A stretch of DNA of 64,000 nt from contig NZ_WJXB01000007.1 in assembly GCF_009664975.1 (NCBI RefSeq), positions 62,001 through 126,000 of the forward strand, read 5' to 3'. The stretch's first letter is position 1. Every line of letters begins with the position of its first letter. The position numbers and the translations under genes are program-made. Of the stretch, positions 33,207-41,656 are shown one piece after another. The DNA is from Paenibacillus monticola. GTDB lineage: Bacteria > Bacillota > Bacilli > Paenibacillales > Paenibacillaceae. A model generated the notes under the pieces. It was not told the DNA's origin. It saw nothing but the letters and a program-made list of their open reading frames with translations, and did no database searches.

Positions 33207-33558
33207 TTTTGCCCGCCCCTTATTTTTATAATAAAATAAGTTGCAAAGCCCAAATATTAGAAAAGTTTGTTCAGCGTTTAAAACTGTTCAGCCCCACGCA
33301 AAGTAACGCTTTTCCAATTACAGGCTTTGCATGAGTGGAAGAAGTACCAGACAATCTAAATTGATTCTCCATCTGATTAGCACCCCCTTTTCGCATAAAA
33401 ATATAACATACTCTCAGTATACAGTAAATAACGTAGAATCGATTTTGTTGCAACACCGATTGCCAACCGGACCAAAAGCATTTAATATTCTCTATAGTGA
33501 ATTGTTAATATCTGTTTTGCTTAAGGGAATTTATTCTAGAGAGGGAGTCATAAGACTG
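33207..33558. other. Intergenic stretch, possible 33-codon ORF
   Basis: No established gene was found. On the minus strand 33271-33372 encodes a 33-residue peptide (MENQFRLSGTSSTHAKPVIG...), with a GGGGGTG site nine bases before its ATG. It has no recognised family, and the AT-rich surroundings suggest mostly regulatory DNA. The rightward promoter of the serine-hydrolase gene at 33559 should also lie here, but I cannot point to convincing boxes. Confidence 0.3.
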
Positions 33559-34731
33559 ATGGAGACAAACATAACCAATCTATTAAAAAAAACGCTGAAA
33601 GAAAGTATCGACAACAAAGAAATCGCCGGTGCTAACTTCATGGTGATCAAGGACGGCAAGGAAGTTTTTTACCATGAAGACGGCTTGGCTGACCTTGAGT
33701 TAGGACGTCCTATTGCAAGGGATTCGATTTTCCGCCTGTATTCGATGACCAAGCCAGTTACGGCCACTTCCGTCATGATGCTGCTTGAGCGAGGAGATAT
33801 CGATTTGTTCGATCCTGTCAGCCGCTATATTCCGGGTTTCAAAAACCAACGGGTCGAGCTAAACGGCGAGCTGGTGCCTGTCAGCCGGGAAGTCAACATT
33901 CACGACTTGCTGAACATGACTTCGGGATTGGTATACGGCGGAACTGATAAAGCCGGGCAGCAAACGGATGTTTTGTTCCAAAAATTGGGCAGCCGTTTGT
34001 ACGGTGAAAACCCAATGAGTACAATGGAATTTGCAAACCTCTTGGGGCAAGTCCCCCTTTCGTTCGAGCCGGGATCATACTGGCAATACGGAACGTCGGC
34101 GGACGTCCTTGGCGCGATTGTGGAAGCGGTTACCAGCATGCGGTACGGTGAATTTTTGGAAAAGGAAATATTCGAACCGTTGCAAATGAAAGATACCGGT
34201 TTCTGGCTCCCTGAAGAAAAAAGAAACCGCCTTGCCAAAATCTATCAGGATGACGGCGAAGGTGGTTTGAAGCTATATGCGGAAAGCCATCTTGGCATCG
34301 GCCATCAGATGGATAGAAAACCGGCATTCGAGTCAGGCGGAGCAGGTCTTGCATCCACGATTGAAGATGCCGCCAAATTTACGACGATGTTGATGAATCA
34401 AGGCAGCTTTAACGGCGTTCAATTGTTGAAGCCTAGAACAGTTCAATATTTGACGTCGGCTGCATTAACCGATCGCCAGCAAAAAGGCTTTGATACGTGG
34501 GATTCGTTGTGCGGTCATTCCTATGGAAACCTAATGCGCATCATGACCGACCCTAGGCAAGCCGGATTAATCGGCAGCCAAGGCGAATACGGCTGGGACG
34601 GCTGGCTTGGGGCGTATTTCAGCAACAGTCCTCAAGACGGTCTGACGATCCTATTTATGATCCAGAAAAAAGATGCCGGCACGATGGCGATTACGCGCAA
34701 GCTGCGCAATATTGTGTTCAGCACCTTGTAA
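33559..34731 (+). CDS. Beta-lactamase-fold serine hydrolase
   Basis: This is a 390-residue class-C beta-lactamase/penicillin-binding-protein-like hydrolase. The Ser-x-x-Lys motif is in FRLYSMTKPVTATSVMML. The Tyr motif is seen as SYWQYGTSADVLGAIVE, and further typical segments are HDLLNMTSGLVYGG, PLQMKDTGFWLP and GSQGEYGWDGWLGAYF. The ATG at 33559 fits the start of the conserved domain, and a GGGAG site lies about eleven bases upstream. No signal peptide is visible, so it probably acts in the cytoplasm as an esterase or peptidase rather than as a resistance enzyme. Confidence 0.88.
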   Translation: METNITNLLKKTLKESIDNKEIAGANFMVIKDGKEVFYHEDGLADLELGRPIARDSIFRLYSMTKPVTATSVMMLLERGDIDLFDPVSRYIPGFKNQRVELNGELVPVSREVNIHDLLNMTSGLVYGGTDKAGQQTDVLFQKLGSRLYGENPMSTMEFANLLGQVPLSFEPGSYWQYGTSADVLGAIVEAVTSMRYGEFLEKEIFEPLQMKDTGFWLPEEKRNRLAKIYQDDGEGGLKLYAESHLGIGHQMDRKPAFESGGAGLASTIEDAAKFTTMLMNQGSFNGVQLLKPRTVQYLTSAALTDRQQKGFDTWDSLCGHSYGNLMRIMTDPRQAGLIGSQGEYGWDGWLGAYFSNSPQDGLTILFMIQKKDAGTMAITRKLRNIVFSTL

Positions 34732-34771
34732 GGGGAAACACTCGCTACTTGGATAATCAAGCTAAACGAAC

Positions 34772-34810
34772 AAAAGCAGTCCGCCTCGGTTGAGGCTGGA
34801 CTGCTTTTGT
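34772..34810 (+). terminator. Terminator after serine-hydrolase gene
   Basis: AAAAGCAGTCC-CCTC and GAGG-GGACTGCTTTT pair around a GGTT loop (34772-34808). It serves the rightward gene. Confidence 0.82.
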
Positions 34811-34891
34811 TGCAATAGAGCCTCAGCAGGGTTAATACCGGCGACCATTGCGGGTCTCCCCCACAATTTTGCCTGAAGCTCCTCTTGAAGG

Positions 34892-35200
34892 TTAGCCTTC
34901 AACCACGTCAGCTAGCAGATCAGTTGCAATTTCAAGCATTTTGGGAACTATGGCTTCGTTTGAGATCGCTACATATAAATCACCCAAGTATAGCCGGAAA
35001 GGAATTTCCACGTCCTCGTGCTTCCACATGAAAAAATCACCATCGATGGACATTAGGGTATCTGGTCCCTTAACGGTAAAAACCTGTGAGTATGTAAAGT
35101 CAGGTTTGGCTGCAAAGTAATGTTTACATTCTTCCAATGAGAGGGATTGCTCCACATTGTTTTGTTGCATGGAGCGGGTTATACGAAAACGCTGATTCAT
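34892..35200 (-). CDS. Hypothetical protein downstream of bshB2
   Basis: This is a 102-residue cytoplasmic protein. The ATG at 35200 is preferred because GGAGG lies seven bases upstream and the start falls after the bshB2 stop. It contains MDGDFF-like and beta-rich segments (YSQVFTVKGPDTLMSIDGDF, FRLYLGDLYVAISNEAIVP) and an acidic C-terminus. I do not recognise a family. It appears to be the third gene of the yojF-bshB2 operon, which could link it to thiol metabolism, but that is only context. Confidence 0.7.
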   Translation of the reverse strand: MNQRFRITRSMQQNNVEQSLSLEECKHYFAAKPDFTYSQVFTVKGPDTLMSIDGDFFMWKHEDVEIPFRLYLGDLYVAISNEAIVPKMLEIATDLLADVVEG

Positions 35201-35222
35201 TGATGGGCCTCCAAAATTTTTT

Positions 35223-35897
35223 TTAATCGAACCGGTAGGTCCAGAACTGTTCTGTTCCGAACCGGCTCTGGATTTCTTCATCATTCAGATCCCGCTCCCC
35301 AACCAGCTCCGCCGCTTGGAACTGCGAACGGTGCGATTGAATTGATTCCATTTTCTTTGCAAGGTATGCGGTCACATCTATGGTTACATCCGCTTTCCCG
35401 ATCATCTTCTCGTGATCACTAGAGAAAGCAATGCAATGTACAAGCGGTTGCTCTACCACGGGGAGCCGGGCAATCGTTCGAATGACAGCGGCTCCGGTAG
35501 CATCGTGATCGGGATGCACGCTGTACCCTGGGTAGAAGGTGATGACTAGCGACGGAGTCAGTTCTTTAAGCAGCATCATGATCTGATCATCAAGCAGTTG
35601 CTGGTCTTCGAACTCAATCATTTTATCATGGAAGCCGAGCATTCTTAAGTCTTGGATCCCAATTGCACGGCAGGACGCTGCCAGTTCCTCCTTGCGGATC
35701 GCTGGCAAGGTGACACGGTTCGCGAACGGCGGAATCCCCATGTTGCGCCCCATTTCTCCCAGTGTCAGACAAGCATAGGTGACTTGGGCCCCTGCTCCTA
35801 TATACATGGCCAACGTTCCTGATACTAGGAACGCCTCATCGTCAGGATGGGGAAACACAACTAAGATATTCTGATGTTCAACATGTATAGTATTCAT
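35223..35897 (-). CDS. bshB2: Bacillithiol biosynthesis deacetylase BshB2
   Basis: This is a 224-residue LmbE/PIG-L family zinc hydrolase. The metal-binding HPDDE motif is in VVFPHPDDEAFLVSG, and the third ligand and catalytic His are in YPGYSVHPDHDATG. The N-terminal TLGEMGRNMG region is typical. It removes the acetyl group from GlcNAc-malate in bacillithiol synthesis. The yojF-bshB2 order is as in Bacillus, where bshB2 is the second deacetylase besides bshB1. Confidence 0.9.
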   Translation of the reverse strand: MNTIHVEHQNILVVFPHPDDEAFLVSGTLAMYIGAGAQVTYACLTLGEMGRNMGIPPFANRVTLPAIRKEELAASCRAIGIQDLRMLGFHDKMIEFEDQQLLDDQIMMLLKELTPSLVITFYPGYSVHPDHDATGAAVIRTIARLPVVEQPLVHCIAFSSDHEKMIGKADVTIDVTAYLAKKMESIQSHRSQFQAAELVGERDLNDEEIQSRFGTEQFWTYRFD

Positions 35898-35920
35898 GAT
35901 TACTTAATCCTCTACTTTCA

Positions 35921-36265
35921 TCAAAACCTATTCTGACCGAGTTGCAATGCCACAATTAGTTTACCTTGAGTATCATGTCCAGCCATGATGAGTTGTTCCG
36001 TTTCAAACTCATCAACATGTGTTAGGCCTTCGGCATAAATCCAGCCCTGCTCTGTCTTAAGGCCGACCCGGTAAGGGCCCGTACCAGAGATGGAGCCTTG
36101 CGTATATCGGATGACCGCATTACTAATGAACGCTGACGCTGGCGGGCGGGAACTGTCCAAGTGATTGGCATAGGCGCCTGACGAAACTTCAAGGTGTAAG
36201 AATAAGTCCTGACCGGCGAGCCGGTCGATCTGGAATTGGATGTCTTGAGGGTGGATCGGCAGCAT
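35921..36265 (-). CDS. yojF: YojF family protein
   Basis: This is a 114-residue DUF1806 protein. It has IQFQIDRLAGQDLFLHLEVS, SGAYANHLDSSRPPASAFIS, NAVIRYTQGSISGTGPYRVG and GWIYAEGLTHVDEFE, as in YojF. A strong AAGGAGG stands five bases before the ATG. It is the first gene of the yojF-bshB2 operon. The family is conserved with bshB2, but its biochemical role is unknown. Confidence 0.88.
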   Translation of the reverse strand: MLPIHPQDIQFQIDRLAGQDLFLHLEVSSGAYANHLDSSRPPASAFISNAVIRYTQGSISGTGPYRVGLKTEQGWIYAEGLTHVDEFETEQLIMAGHDTQGKLIVALQLGQNRF

Positions 36266-36340
36266 AGTGGCCTCCTTGTGTGGTATTAAACAATTTAATT
36301 GCAGTCAAACTATATAATACTGGAATGTTCAAATAAAATA

Positions 36341-36390
36341 AACACGACAGCCCTTTAGGGATTGCCCCCCGGGACTGCCGTGTTCTTTAG
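36341..36390 (-). terminator. Terminator of the secreted-protein gene
   Basis: AACACGACAGCCC (36341-36353) pairs imperfectly with a segment ending in CGTGTT (36371-36384). On the minus strand a T-rich tract follows. Confidence 0.7.
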
Positions 36391-36413
36391 GCCTTGGTTA
36401 AATCATGGCTAAG

Positions 36414-37484
36414 TTACATCTTATAAATGTAGTAAACCTTATTATTGATGAAGTACAAGTACACGTTGCCGTAAACGACATATGCTAAATCTTCGTTAAT
36501 GCTGTCGGGCGTTCCCCAGGAAAGAAAGACCTCTTCTGGCTTCATTCCGACGATAACCCGCTCTTCCCGGATTGCCGCCCATACTTTATCACTGATGGCA
36601 TTGCGCGGATTTTCTATGTAAAAAAGTCCGGTGACGTATTCAGCTGGATTAGCACTCGGCGGTATATTCATATTAACTTCTTGCCCATTCGCCCGGCGAA
36701 TAATGATCTCTAAATTTCCGCTATTAGGATTGGACCGGAAGTCTTTAACCGAAGCTTTCTCCATATTCTTAAAAGGGCTGTTAGAAATTTCTGAATTTCT
36801 GGCCCATACAGCATGCCCGTTAATGACATCTTTCAGTAATTGGAGAGTTTCTGCTGTATACATGGTATTGTCTTCATAGTTGGTCAAATCTAGCGTCCAT
36901 ACGGTTCCAGCTTCGTTCTGCATGGTTAAGGTCTGAGTGGTTTCATCTATATACTGCACGTCCGTTACCCAATGGCTTCCTGGGTGTCCGTACATATAGA
37001 CCTTTTTGCCGATGGCCTGGCCCATGGTTCCAGGCAGCTTACTGATCGCGTAAAGCATGTTATTGCTCTTTGTCTTGCCTTCTTCTGTGCTCCACATAAA
37101 CAACGAAACCGCGCTGGAGGCGTATTTGCCATCAATGGTGCCAAGCTTAAGCAGTGTTTTGAAGTTGACATAGTTAGAGTTCTTGTACAGGACGGAGTTG
37201 TCCTTGTTCAGTTTGGCGCTTCCTGTGGTCCCCGTTATGGTCACACCTGAGGCAGCAGAGGCAATCGTGAGGCCTGGGATCTGATTCAAAAGCTTCACCG
37301 GCACATAGGATGCACCGTTGACGAGTACTGACTTGGAAGCTGAGATGATCAGTTTGCCGTCTATAAATGTGGAAATCTCCGTATAAACAGGTGCAGCGGC
37401 TGCATCCGCTTGTTCGGTGCCCGCAGGATAGCTCAGTCCGATCACAAGCAGCAAAGCGGTAAGCAGTATCACAATTTTCTTCAT
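36414..37484 (-). CDS. Secreted protein with copper-amine-oxidase-N-type domain
   Basis: This is a 356-residue exported protein, start at 37484 with GAAGGA upstream. The signal peptide is KKIVILLTALLLVIGLSYPA followed by an Ala-rich cleavage region. Residues about 38-115 form a stalk domain of the copper-amine-oxidase-N type (GKLIISASKSVLVNGASYVP, VKLLNQIPGLTI, YVNFKTLLKLG). This is a common cell-surface domain in Paenibacillus, not an oxidase. The C-terminal part ends in a SmpA-like repeat (MKPEEVFLSWGTPDSINEDL, YGNVYLYFINNKVYYIY). The function is unknown. Confidence 0.85.
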   Translation of the reverse strand: MKKIVILLTALLLVIGLSYPAGTEQADAAAAPVYTEISTFIDGKLIISASKSVLVNGASYVPVKLLNQIPGLTIASAASGVTITGTTGSAKLNKDNSVLYKNSNYVNFKTLLKLGTIDGKYASSAVSLFMWSTEEGKTKSNNMLYAISKLPGTMGQAIGKKVYMYGHPGSHWVTDVQYIDETTQTLTMQNEAGTVWTLDLTNYEDNTMYTAETLQLLKDVINGHAVWARNSEISNSPFKNMEKASVKDFRSNPNSGNLEIIIRRANGQEVNMNIPPSANPAEYVTGLFYIENPRNAISDKVWAAIREERVIVGMKPEEVFLSWGTPDSINEDLAYVVYGNVYLYFINNKVYYIYKM

Positions 37485-37603
37485 AGGTATGCTAATTCCT
37501 TCCCCCATTGTATGTAGGTTGTCTGACTGAATGCCAGAACAACTCAATAGTATTTCGACAGGAGACCAAAAAATACCTCCTATGTAGGAATGTCCTACTT
37601 CAC

Positions 37604-38173
37604 TTAAGCATCTAGAAGTCGACCATTATCATGCCATTGACCGTACATTTTATTTTCTTTGGTGTTTGTTATAAATTTGTCTAATCGACTCTTAAATAAG
37701 TCTGGCTGACTTTTGTAGCTTTGTATTGTGTCGATCCGAATTCTTTTATACAGAGCTGGAAACGCCAAGAAATTCTCATATACATCCTTTTCCTCTTTTA
37801 ACCTTTGCTCTATAACCCTATCTATTTTAAAAGAATCGTGATCCATAACAGGAAGCACCTTTCTTCCTTCGTCTCTCATTAACCCCAACTTTTCAAGGCG
37901 ACGGACACGTTCTTTATTTAATTCAGTCCATGAACCTCTCTTGCTTCTAGGAGACAGTCTCTGTGCCAGCTCCGTTTCAGATATTTTCTTTTTGACTCCA
38001 TCGATCCATCCAAAGCACAAAGATTCTTCGACCGCGTCCAAATATAGCAACGTATCGGGTTTCGGCGTCACACTAACTATCACCCAACAAAATTTTTCAG
38101 TCTTACTATTTTCCTGTAGCCAAGTCCGCAAATCTTCTCTCGTTTTTACTGGAATTTGATTTTCAATTTCCAT
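37604..38173 (-). CDS. YdeI/OmpD-associated family protein
   Basis: This is a 189-residue cytoplasmic protein of the YdeI family. It shows KFCWVIVSVTPKPDTLLYLDA, VEESLCFGWIDGVKKKI, the RLSPRSKRGSWTELNKERV signature, and a C-terminal helical region (FLAFPALYKRIRIDTIQSY). Family members are linked to stress and bacteriocin protection in some bacteria, but the mechanism is unclear. It is monocistronic here. Confidence 0.85.
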   Translation of the reverse strand: MEIENQIPVKTREDLRTWLQENSKTEKFCWVIVSVTPKPDTLLYLDAVEESLCFGWIDGVKKKISETELAQRLSPRSKRGSWTELNKERVRRLEKLGLMRDEGRKVLPVMDHDSFKIDRVIEQRLKEEKDVYENFLAFPALYKRIRIDTIQSYKSQPDLFKSRLDKFITNTKENKMYGQWHDNGRLLDA

Positions 38174-38240
38174 AGATACAATACAATCTCCTTTCTGATA
38201 AAGATGTCATTTCAACATATCGAGGTCATCCGATAGATTA

Positions 38241-38270
38241 GAAAACGGCAGCTATAAATTAGGCTGCCGT
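38241..38270 (-). terminator. Terminator after GNAT gene
   Basis: ACGGCAGC (38245-38252) and GCTGCCGT (38263-38270) form the stem. On the minus strand TTTTC follows. It ends the acetyltransferase gene. Confidence 0.7.
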
Positions 38271-38315
38271 CACTTCGTATTTATTTAACTCGTCGTCTCC
38301 CGTTATAGAGTAGGA

Positions 38316-38858
38316 CTAGATATCAACGGATGGATTGATAATGGCCAGAACCTGATGATCTTCCCATGTCCCGTTGATCTTCACGTTACTTTGGGAGATA
38401 CCTTCTCTGTGGAACCCGGCGTTCTCAAGTACGCGGATAGATCCGGGATTACGGGGAGAGGCTTCCCCTGTGATCCGGTGAAACTTTAACTCCTCAAAGG
38501 CATAGCGTACGATTTGCTTAATTGCTTCCGTCATATAACCCTTGCCGTTATATGCTTGGTCTAGGTTGTATCCGACCATACAGTTCTGAAGCGGCCCGCG
38601 CACCACAAAAGAGAGCCCTATACTCCCAATAATCCGATCGTCCTCCTTCTGGAATATCAAGAAGTCAAATTTTCGGTCCGCCTCTCTGTCGGCCTTACTC
38701 TTAATAATCAGTTGGAGCTGGTGCTCCACCGTATAGAACTCCTCCGAGTTGCTTGGTGAAAACTTCTCGAAAAACTCCCGATTCCGCTTGTACATTGCTG
38801 TCATTTCTTCGGCATCCGCTTCCTCAGGGAACCGAACGTACACTTGCTGCTCTGACAT
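38316..38858 (-). CDS. GNAT N-acetyltransferase (RimJ-like)
   Basis: This is a 180-residue acetyltransferase of the RimJ/RimL type. It has VRFPEEADAEEMTAMYKRNR near the start, IIGSIGLSFVVRGP, the acetyl-CoA pyrophosphate loop region GYNLDQAYNGKGYMTEAIKQ, and RITGEASPRNPGSIRVLENA with the closing GFHREGI. The ATG at 38858 is used because AGGG lies about nine bases before it. It lies just beyond the glycosyltransferase genes, on the same strand. A tailoring role in the lipopeptide cluster is possible but not supported by sequence. Confidence 0.87.
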   Translation of the reverse strand: MSEQQVYVRFPEEADAEEMTAMYKRNREFFEKFSPSNSEEFYTVEHQLQLIIKSKADREADRKFDFLIFQKEDDRIIGSIGLSFVVRGPLQNCMVGYNLDQAYNGKGYMTEAIKQIVRYAFEELKFHRITGEASPRNPGSIRVLENAGFHREGISQSNVKINGTWEDHQVLAIINPSVDI

Positions 38859-39004
38859 CCGCACCATCCCTACCAACTAATATTTTTGGGTAATTATATC
38901 ACAGGACGGAAGAATCAGAAATAAAATGGTATTCACAGCTACCTCGACAGTAAGGACAACTTTCGAATGACCTGCTTGCTTCTGTCAACTCCATAATAAC
39001 GACT

Positions 39005-40246
39005 TCAAATGCTTAAAGCCGAAACATAAGCAAGCAAGGTCTCAATTCCACTGGCGATCCCTACATCACCGAAAAAGCTTTGTCCCAGAGTACTCGCCTG
39101 ATGTTGAATTCGTTTGTTATTCATCGTTTCGAAGGTGATTTCTTTGAGCTGTGAGGCAGTGATCTCCATATTCCGTACGTATACCCCTGCTTCCAATTCC
39201 TCCAGTCGGGCGGCGATAGCGAACTGATCTGCGCCTTGGGGCAGCAGCACCATGGGAACACCAAATACCAATGCTTCGCAGACACTATTATAGCCAGCAT
39301 GCGAAATAAACACATCCGCTTCCCGGAGTATTTCTAGTTGAGGTACAAAGCAATGAATCTCCATGTTTTCCGGTGGCTCACCCAGTAAAGAGAGATCCAT
39401 GTTCCGGCCCACAGACATGACGACCTTCGCTTCACTGTGCTTGAACGCCTCCATGCATTTTCTGTAAAATTCAGGTCGGTCTGTATAGATCGAGCCGAAG
39501 GAAATATAAATGAGAGGTAGTCCTCCCTCTTTCTTCGGCTGCTTTCGAAGGAGGGATTCCGGGGCTGCTCCCGGAAACTGCGGGCCTAAGAAGACGAATC
39601 GTTCATCGAAAGCATCGGCATGTGGCTGGAATGCTTTGGATGTGTACACCAGATTCAACTCTTCATTGCCGCTGAACGCGTCGATCAGGCCGAAACCAAG
39701 AATGTGTTGCCTCTGCGCGATTTCCTCAGCAGCTTGATCAAGTTCGCTGACGGACACCCTCTCCTTGAAATCTTGCTCTTTTATCTTAAAAACATTGTGA
39801 ATCAGAAAATACGGATCCTGTTCGAGCAGCTTTTGATTAATCGCGAAAGTAAGTATATAGCAGGCAACTGGCAGTTCCAGCAGCTTCCCGATTTGTTTTC
39901 CCCAGAAGGCGTCGCAATCCCGCAAAATATAATCTGGTGGATCGGCCATAACTTCATGCAGAATGGCGTTCATCACGGTTTTGCTTTTGCCGATAACTCC
40001 TGGCACAAGATATTCAAGCATCATTCGTGGATTACTCAGATAAATTCCTGGATCATTGTCGGTAAATAATCCCTGCATATCGCCGTAACTTCGAAACGTA
40101 ACATCATATTCCTGCAGAAGTTCCCTGTAGGGTTCGTCGGAATAGTAAATCACTTCTTCTCCCCTTGCCAGAAGTTCCGCCACCAGAGGCAATGTCGGCT
40201 TCACGTGACTAAAAAAGGGAAGGCTGAATATCATCACTTTAGCCAT
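39005..40246 (-). CDS. MGT/OleD-type glycosyltransferase, copy 2
   Basis: This is a 413-residue GT1-family enzyme. The N-terminal acceptor domain begins FSLPFFSHVKPTLPLVAELL with the catalytic His of the FFSHVKP loop. The C-terminal donor-binding signature reads FVPQLEILREADVFISHAGY, then NSVCEALVFGVPMVLLPQGA and DQFAIAARLEEL. It matches the macrolide glycosyltransferase/YjiC group, which moves sugars from UDP-sugars to small hydrophobic hydroxyl or phenol acceptors. It follows its paralogue by 33 bases. Context suggests that it glycosylates the cluster's lipopeptide or inactivates it inside the cell. Confidence 0.9.
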   Translation of the reverse strand: MAKVMIFSLPFFSHVKPTLPLVAELLARGEEVIYYSDEPYRELLQEYDVTFRSYGDMQGLFTDNDPGIYLSNPRMMLEYLVPGVIGKSKTVMNAILHEVMADPPDYILRDCDAFWGKQIGKLLELPVACYILTFAINQKLLEQDPYFLIHNVFKIKEQDFKERVSVSELDQAAEEIAQRQHILGFGLIDAFSGNEELNLVYTSKAFQPHADAFDERFVFLGPQFPGAAPESLLRKQPKKEGGLPLIYISFGSIYTDRPEFYRKCMEAFKHSEAKVVMSVGRNMDLSLLGEPPENMEIHCFVPQLEILREADVFISHAGYNSVCEALVFGVPMVLLPQGADQFAIAARLEELEAGVYVRNMEITASQLKEITFETMNNKRIQHQASTLGQSFFGDVGIASGIETLLAYVSALSI

Positions 40247-40279
40247 GATTCCGTTCCTCCGTCCGTTTGATTACAAGCT

Positions 40280-41545
40280 TTATAGACAACCAGTATCAGT
40301 ACTCTGAAGCATTTGTCCGTTCAAAAAGGCAAAAATACCGTCCACGGCAAGTTTAGCCCCTCCGGAATTCCGTATCGCCTGACCGACCTCCTGACACGAA
40401 TTCCGATAACGTGGATCGGTGAGAACTTTTATCGTCATGTCTGCGATATCTTCCGGGGTACACTCCCGACTGTTTCCCACCACTCCCGCTCCAATTTCCT
40501 CAACACGACCTGAAACGGCAAATTGATCCGCCGCTTGGGGAAATATTACCATCGGCACATGATGATATAATGCTTCGTTTGTGCTGTTATGACCACCATG
40601 AGTGATAAATACATCTGCCATTTGCAGCAAGCGGAGCTGAGGCACATGAGATCTGACGATGAAGTTGCCGGGAAGAACACCCAGATCTGCTGTGTTAATC
40701 CGCTGTCCGGTGGACATTACAACCTGCCAGCCGTTATCCCGGAATGCATTGATACATTTGCTGTAGAAAGGCAGACAGTCATTGTACACGGTTCCCATAG
40801 AGATGTAGACCAGCGTCCCTGAAGACATTAGTTCATGGTAGTTGTCCCCATCTTCCTCTTCTTTGCGAATGGATGGACCCAGAAACAGATAATCGGAACC
40901 GAATGTATTCGCGTACGGTTGAAATTCCCGGGAGGTAAAGACCAAATTGAACTCATCAGCACCTGAAAAAGCATCAATCGCTTTGTATTGCACCGAGTAA
41001 GGACGGGAGAGTTCACGGGTGCAAGCATTCAGAACTTCGCTGAACCGTGTTCCTTCAACCGGCAGAGTAAATTGGCCCGCCGGGTTGCCGAGCACGTTCC
41101 GGACAAAAAAATCGGTGTGCTGGTCCATAATGGTTTCATTTAAAGCAATCGTCGTAATGTAGCAGGTCACGGGAACATCCAGCATGATACCAATCATCTT
41201 CCCCCAGTAGGACTCACAATCCCGTATGATATAGTCGGGTTCGTCTTCTATGACACGTTCAATCAACAGGTTCGTCATCCGTTGGTATTTGTCCAGCTTG
41301 TGCGGAACCAGTAGCTTCAGGATTTCTATGGGGTCCGTGGAACGGATCGGAATCTCCTCATCAAGCAGTCCGATTACATCACCGTAGCTACGGCAGATGA
41401 CGCCTTCCATACGGATAAATTTCATATAGGGATCGGCTGTATAGTAATAGACCTGCTCCCCCCTGTCCACAAGCTCTTTCACCAAGCTCACCGTCGGATT
41501 GACATGCCCGAAATACGGATAGCTAAACACTGCAACTTTTCCCAT
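40280..41545 (-). CDS. MGT/OleD-type glycosyltransferase, copy 1
   Basis: This is a 421-residue GT1 enzyme related to the next gene but clearly diverged. The start at 41545 follows AAAGG by ten bases. The N-terminus has FSYPYFGHVNPTVSLVKEL with catalytic His. The donor site reads SHVPQLRLLQMADVFITHGG, then HNSTNEALYHHVPMVIFPQA and ADQFAVSGRVEEI. It starts about 110 bases after the last NRPS gene. The hairpin repeat lies between, so read-through or a separate promoter decides co-expression. The product likely glycosylates the Tyr phenol or another hydroxyl of the peptide. Confidence 0.9.
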   Translation of the reverse strand: MGKVAVFSYPYFGHVNPTVSLVKELVDRGEQVYYYTADPYMKFIRMEGVICRSYGDVIGLLDEEIPIRSTDPIEILKLLVPHKLDKYQRMTNLLIERVIEDEPDYIIRDCESYWGKMIGIMLDVPVTCYITTIALNETIMDQHTDFFVRNVLGNPAGQFTLPVEGTRFSEVLNACTRELSRPYSVQYKAIDAFSGADEFNLVFTSREFQPYANTFGSDYLFLGPSIRKEEEDGDNYHELMSSGTLVYISMGTVYNDCLPFYSKCINAFRDNGWQVVMSTGQRINTADLGVLPGNFIVRSHVPQLRLLQMADVFITHGGHNSTNEALYHHVPMVIFPQAADQFAVSGRVEEIGAGVVGNSRECTPEDIADMTIKVLTDPRYRNSCQEVGQAIRNSGGAKLAVDGIFAFLNGQMLQSTDTGCL

Positions 41546-41564
41546 GAGGCCACGACCTTTCATC

Positions 41565-41645
41565 AAGAAGAAACGGCTTAGCCATCCTTTAAATAGGGAT
41601 GCTACCCGTTTCTTCTAGAAATATAAGGATAGTTTATCGTGTGAA
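41565..41645. repeat. Hairpin repeat, copy 2
   Basis: AGAAGAAACGG (41566-41576) pairs with CCGTTTCTTCT (41606-41616). The inner stem (TAGCCATCC with GGGATGCTA) is imperfect and unrelated to that of copy 1. The block 41607-41645 matches 32882-32920 in all but two of 39 positions. It lies directly after the NRPS stop codon and just before the first glycosyltransferase gene, where it could act as a leftward terminator or attenuator. Confidence 0.72.
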
Positions 41646-41656
41646 CCCTATAAATC

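Noticed and set aside
33271..33372. Possible bacteriocin or signalling peptide of 33 residues
   Set aside because: There are no leader motif, processing genes or transporter nearby. It is kept only as a note in the intergenic entry.
33331..33558. 76-residue N-terminal extension of the serine hydrolase
   Set aside because: The extension has no domain character or ribosome binding site. The conserved domain begins at the ATG at 33559.
36414..37484. Copper amine oxidase enzyme
   Set aside because: Only the small N-terminal stalk domain is present. The catalytic oxidase domain is absent.
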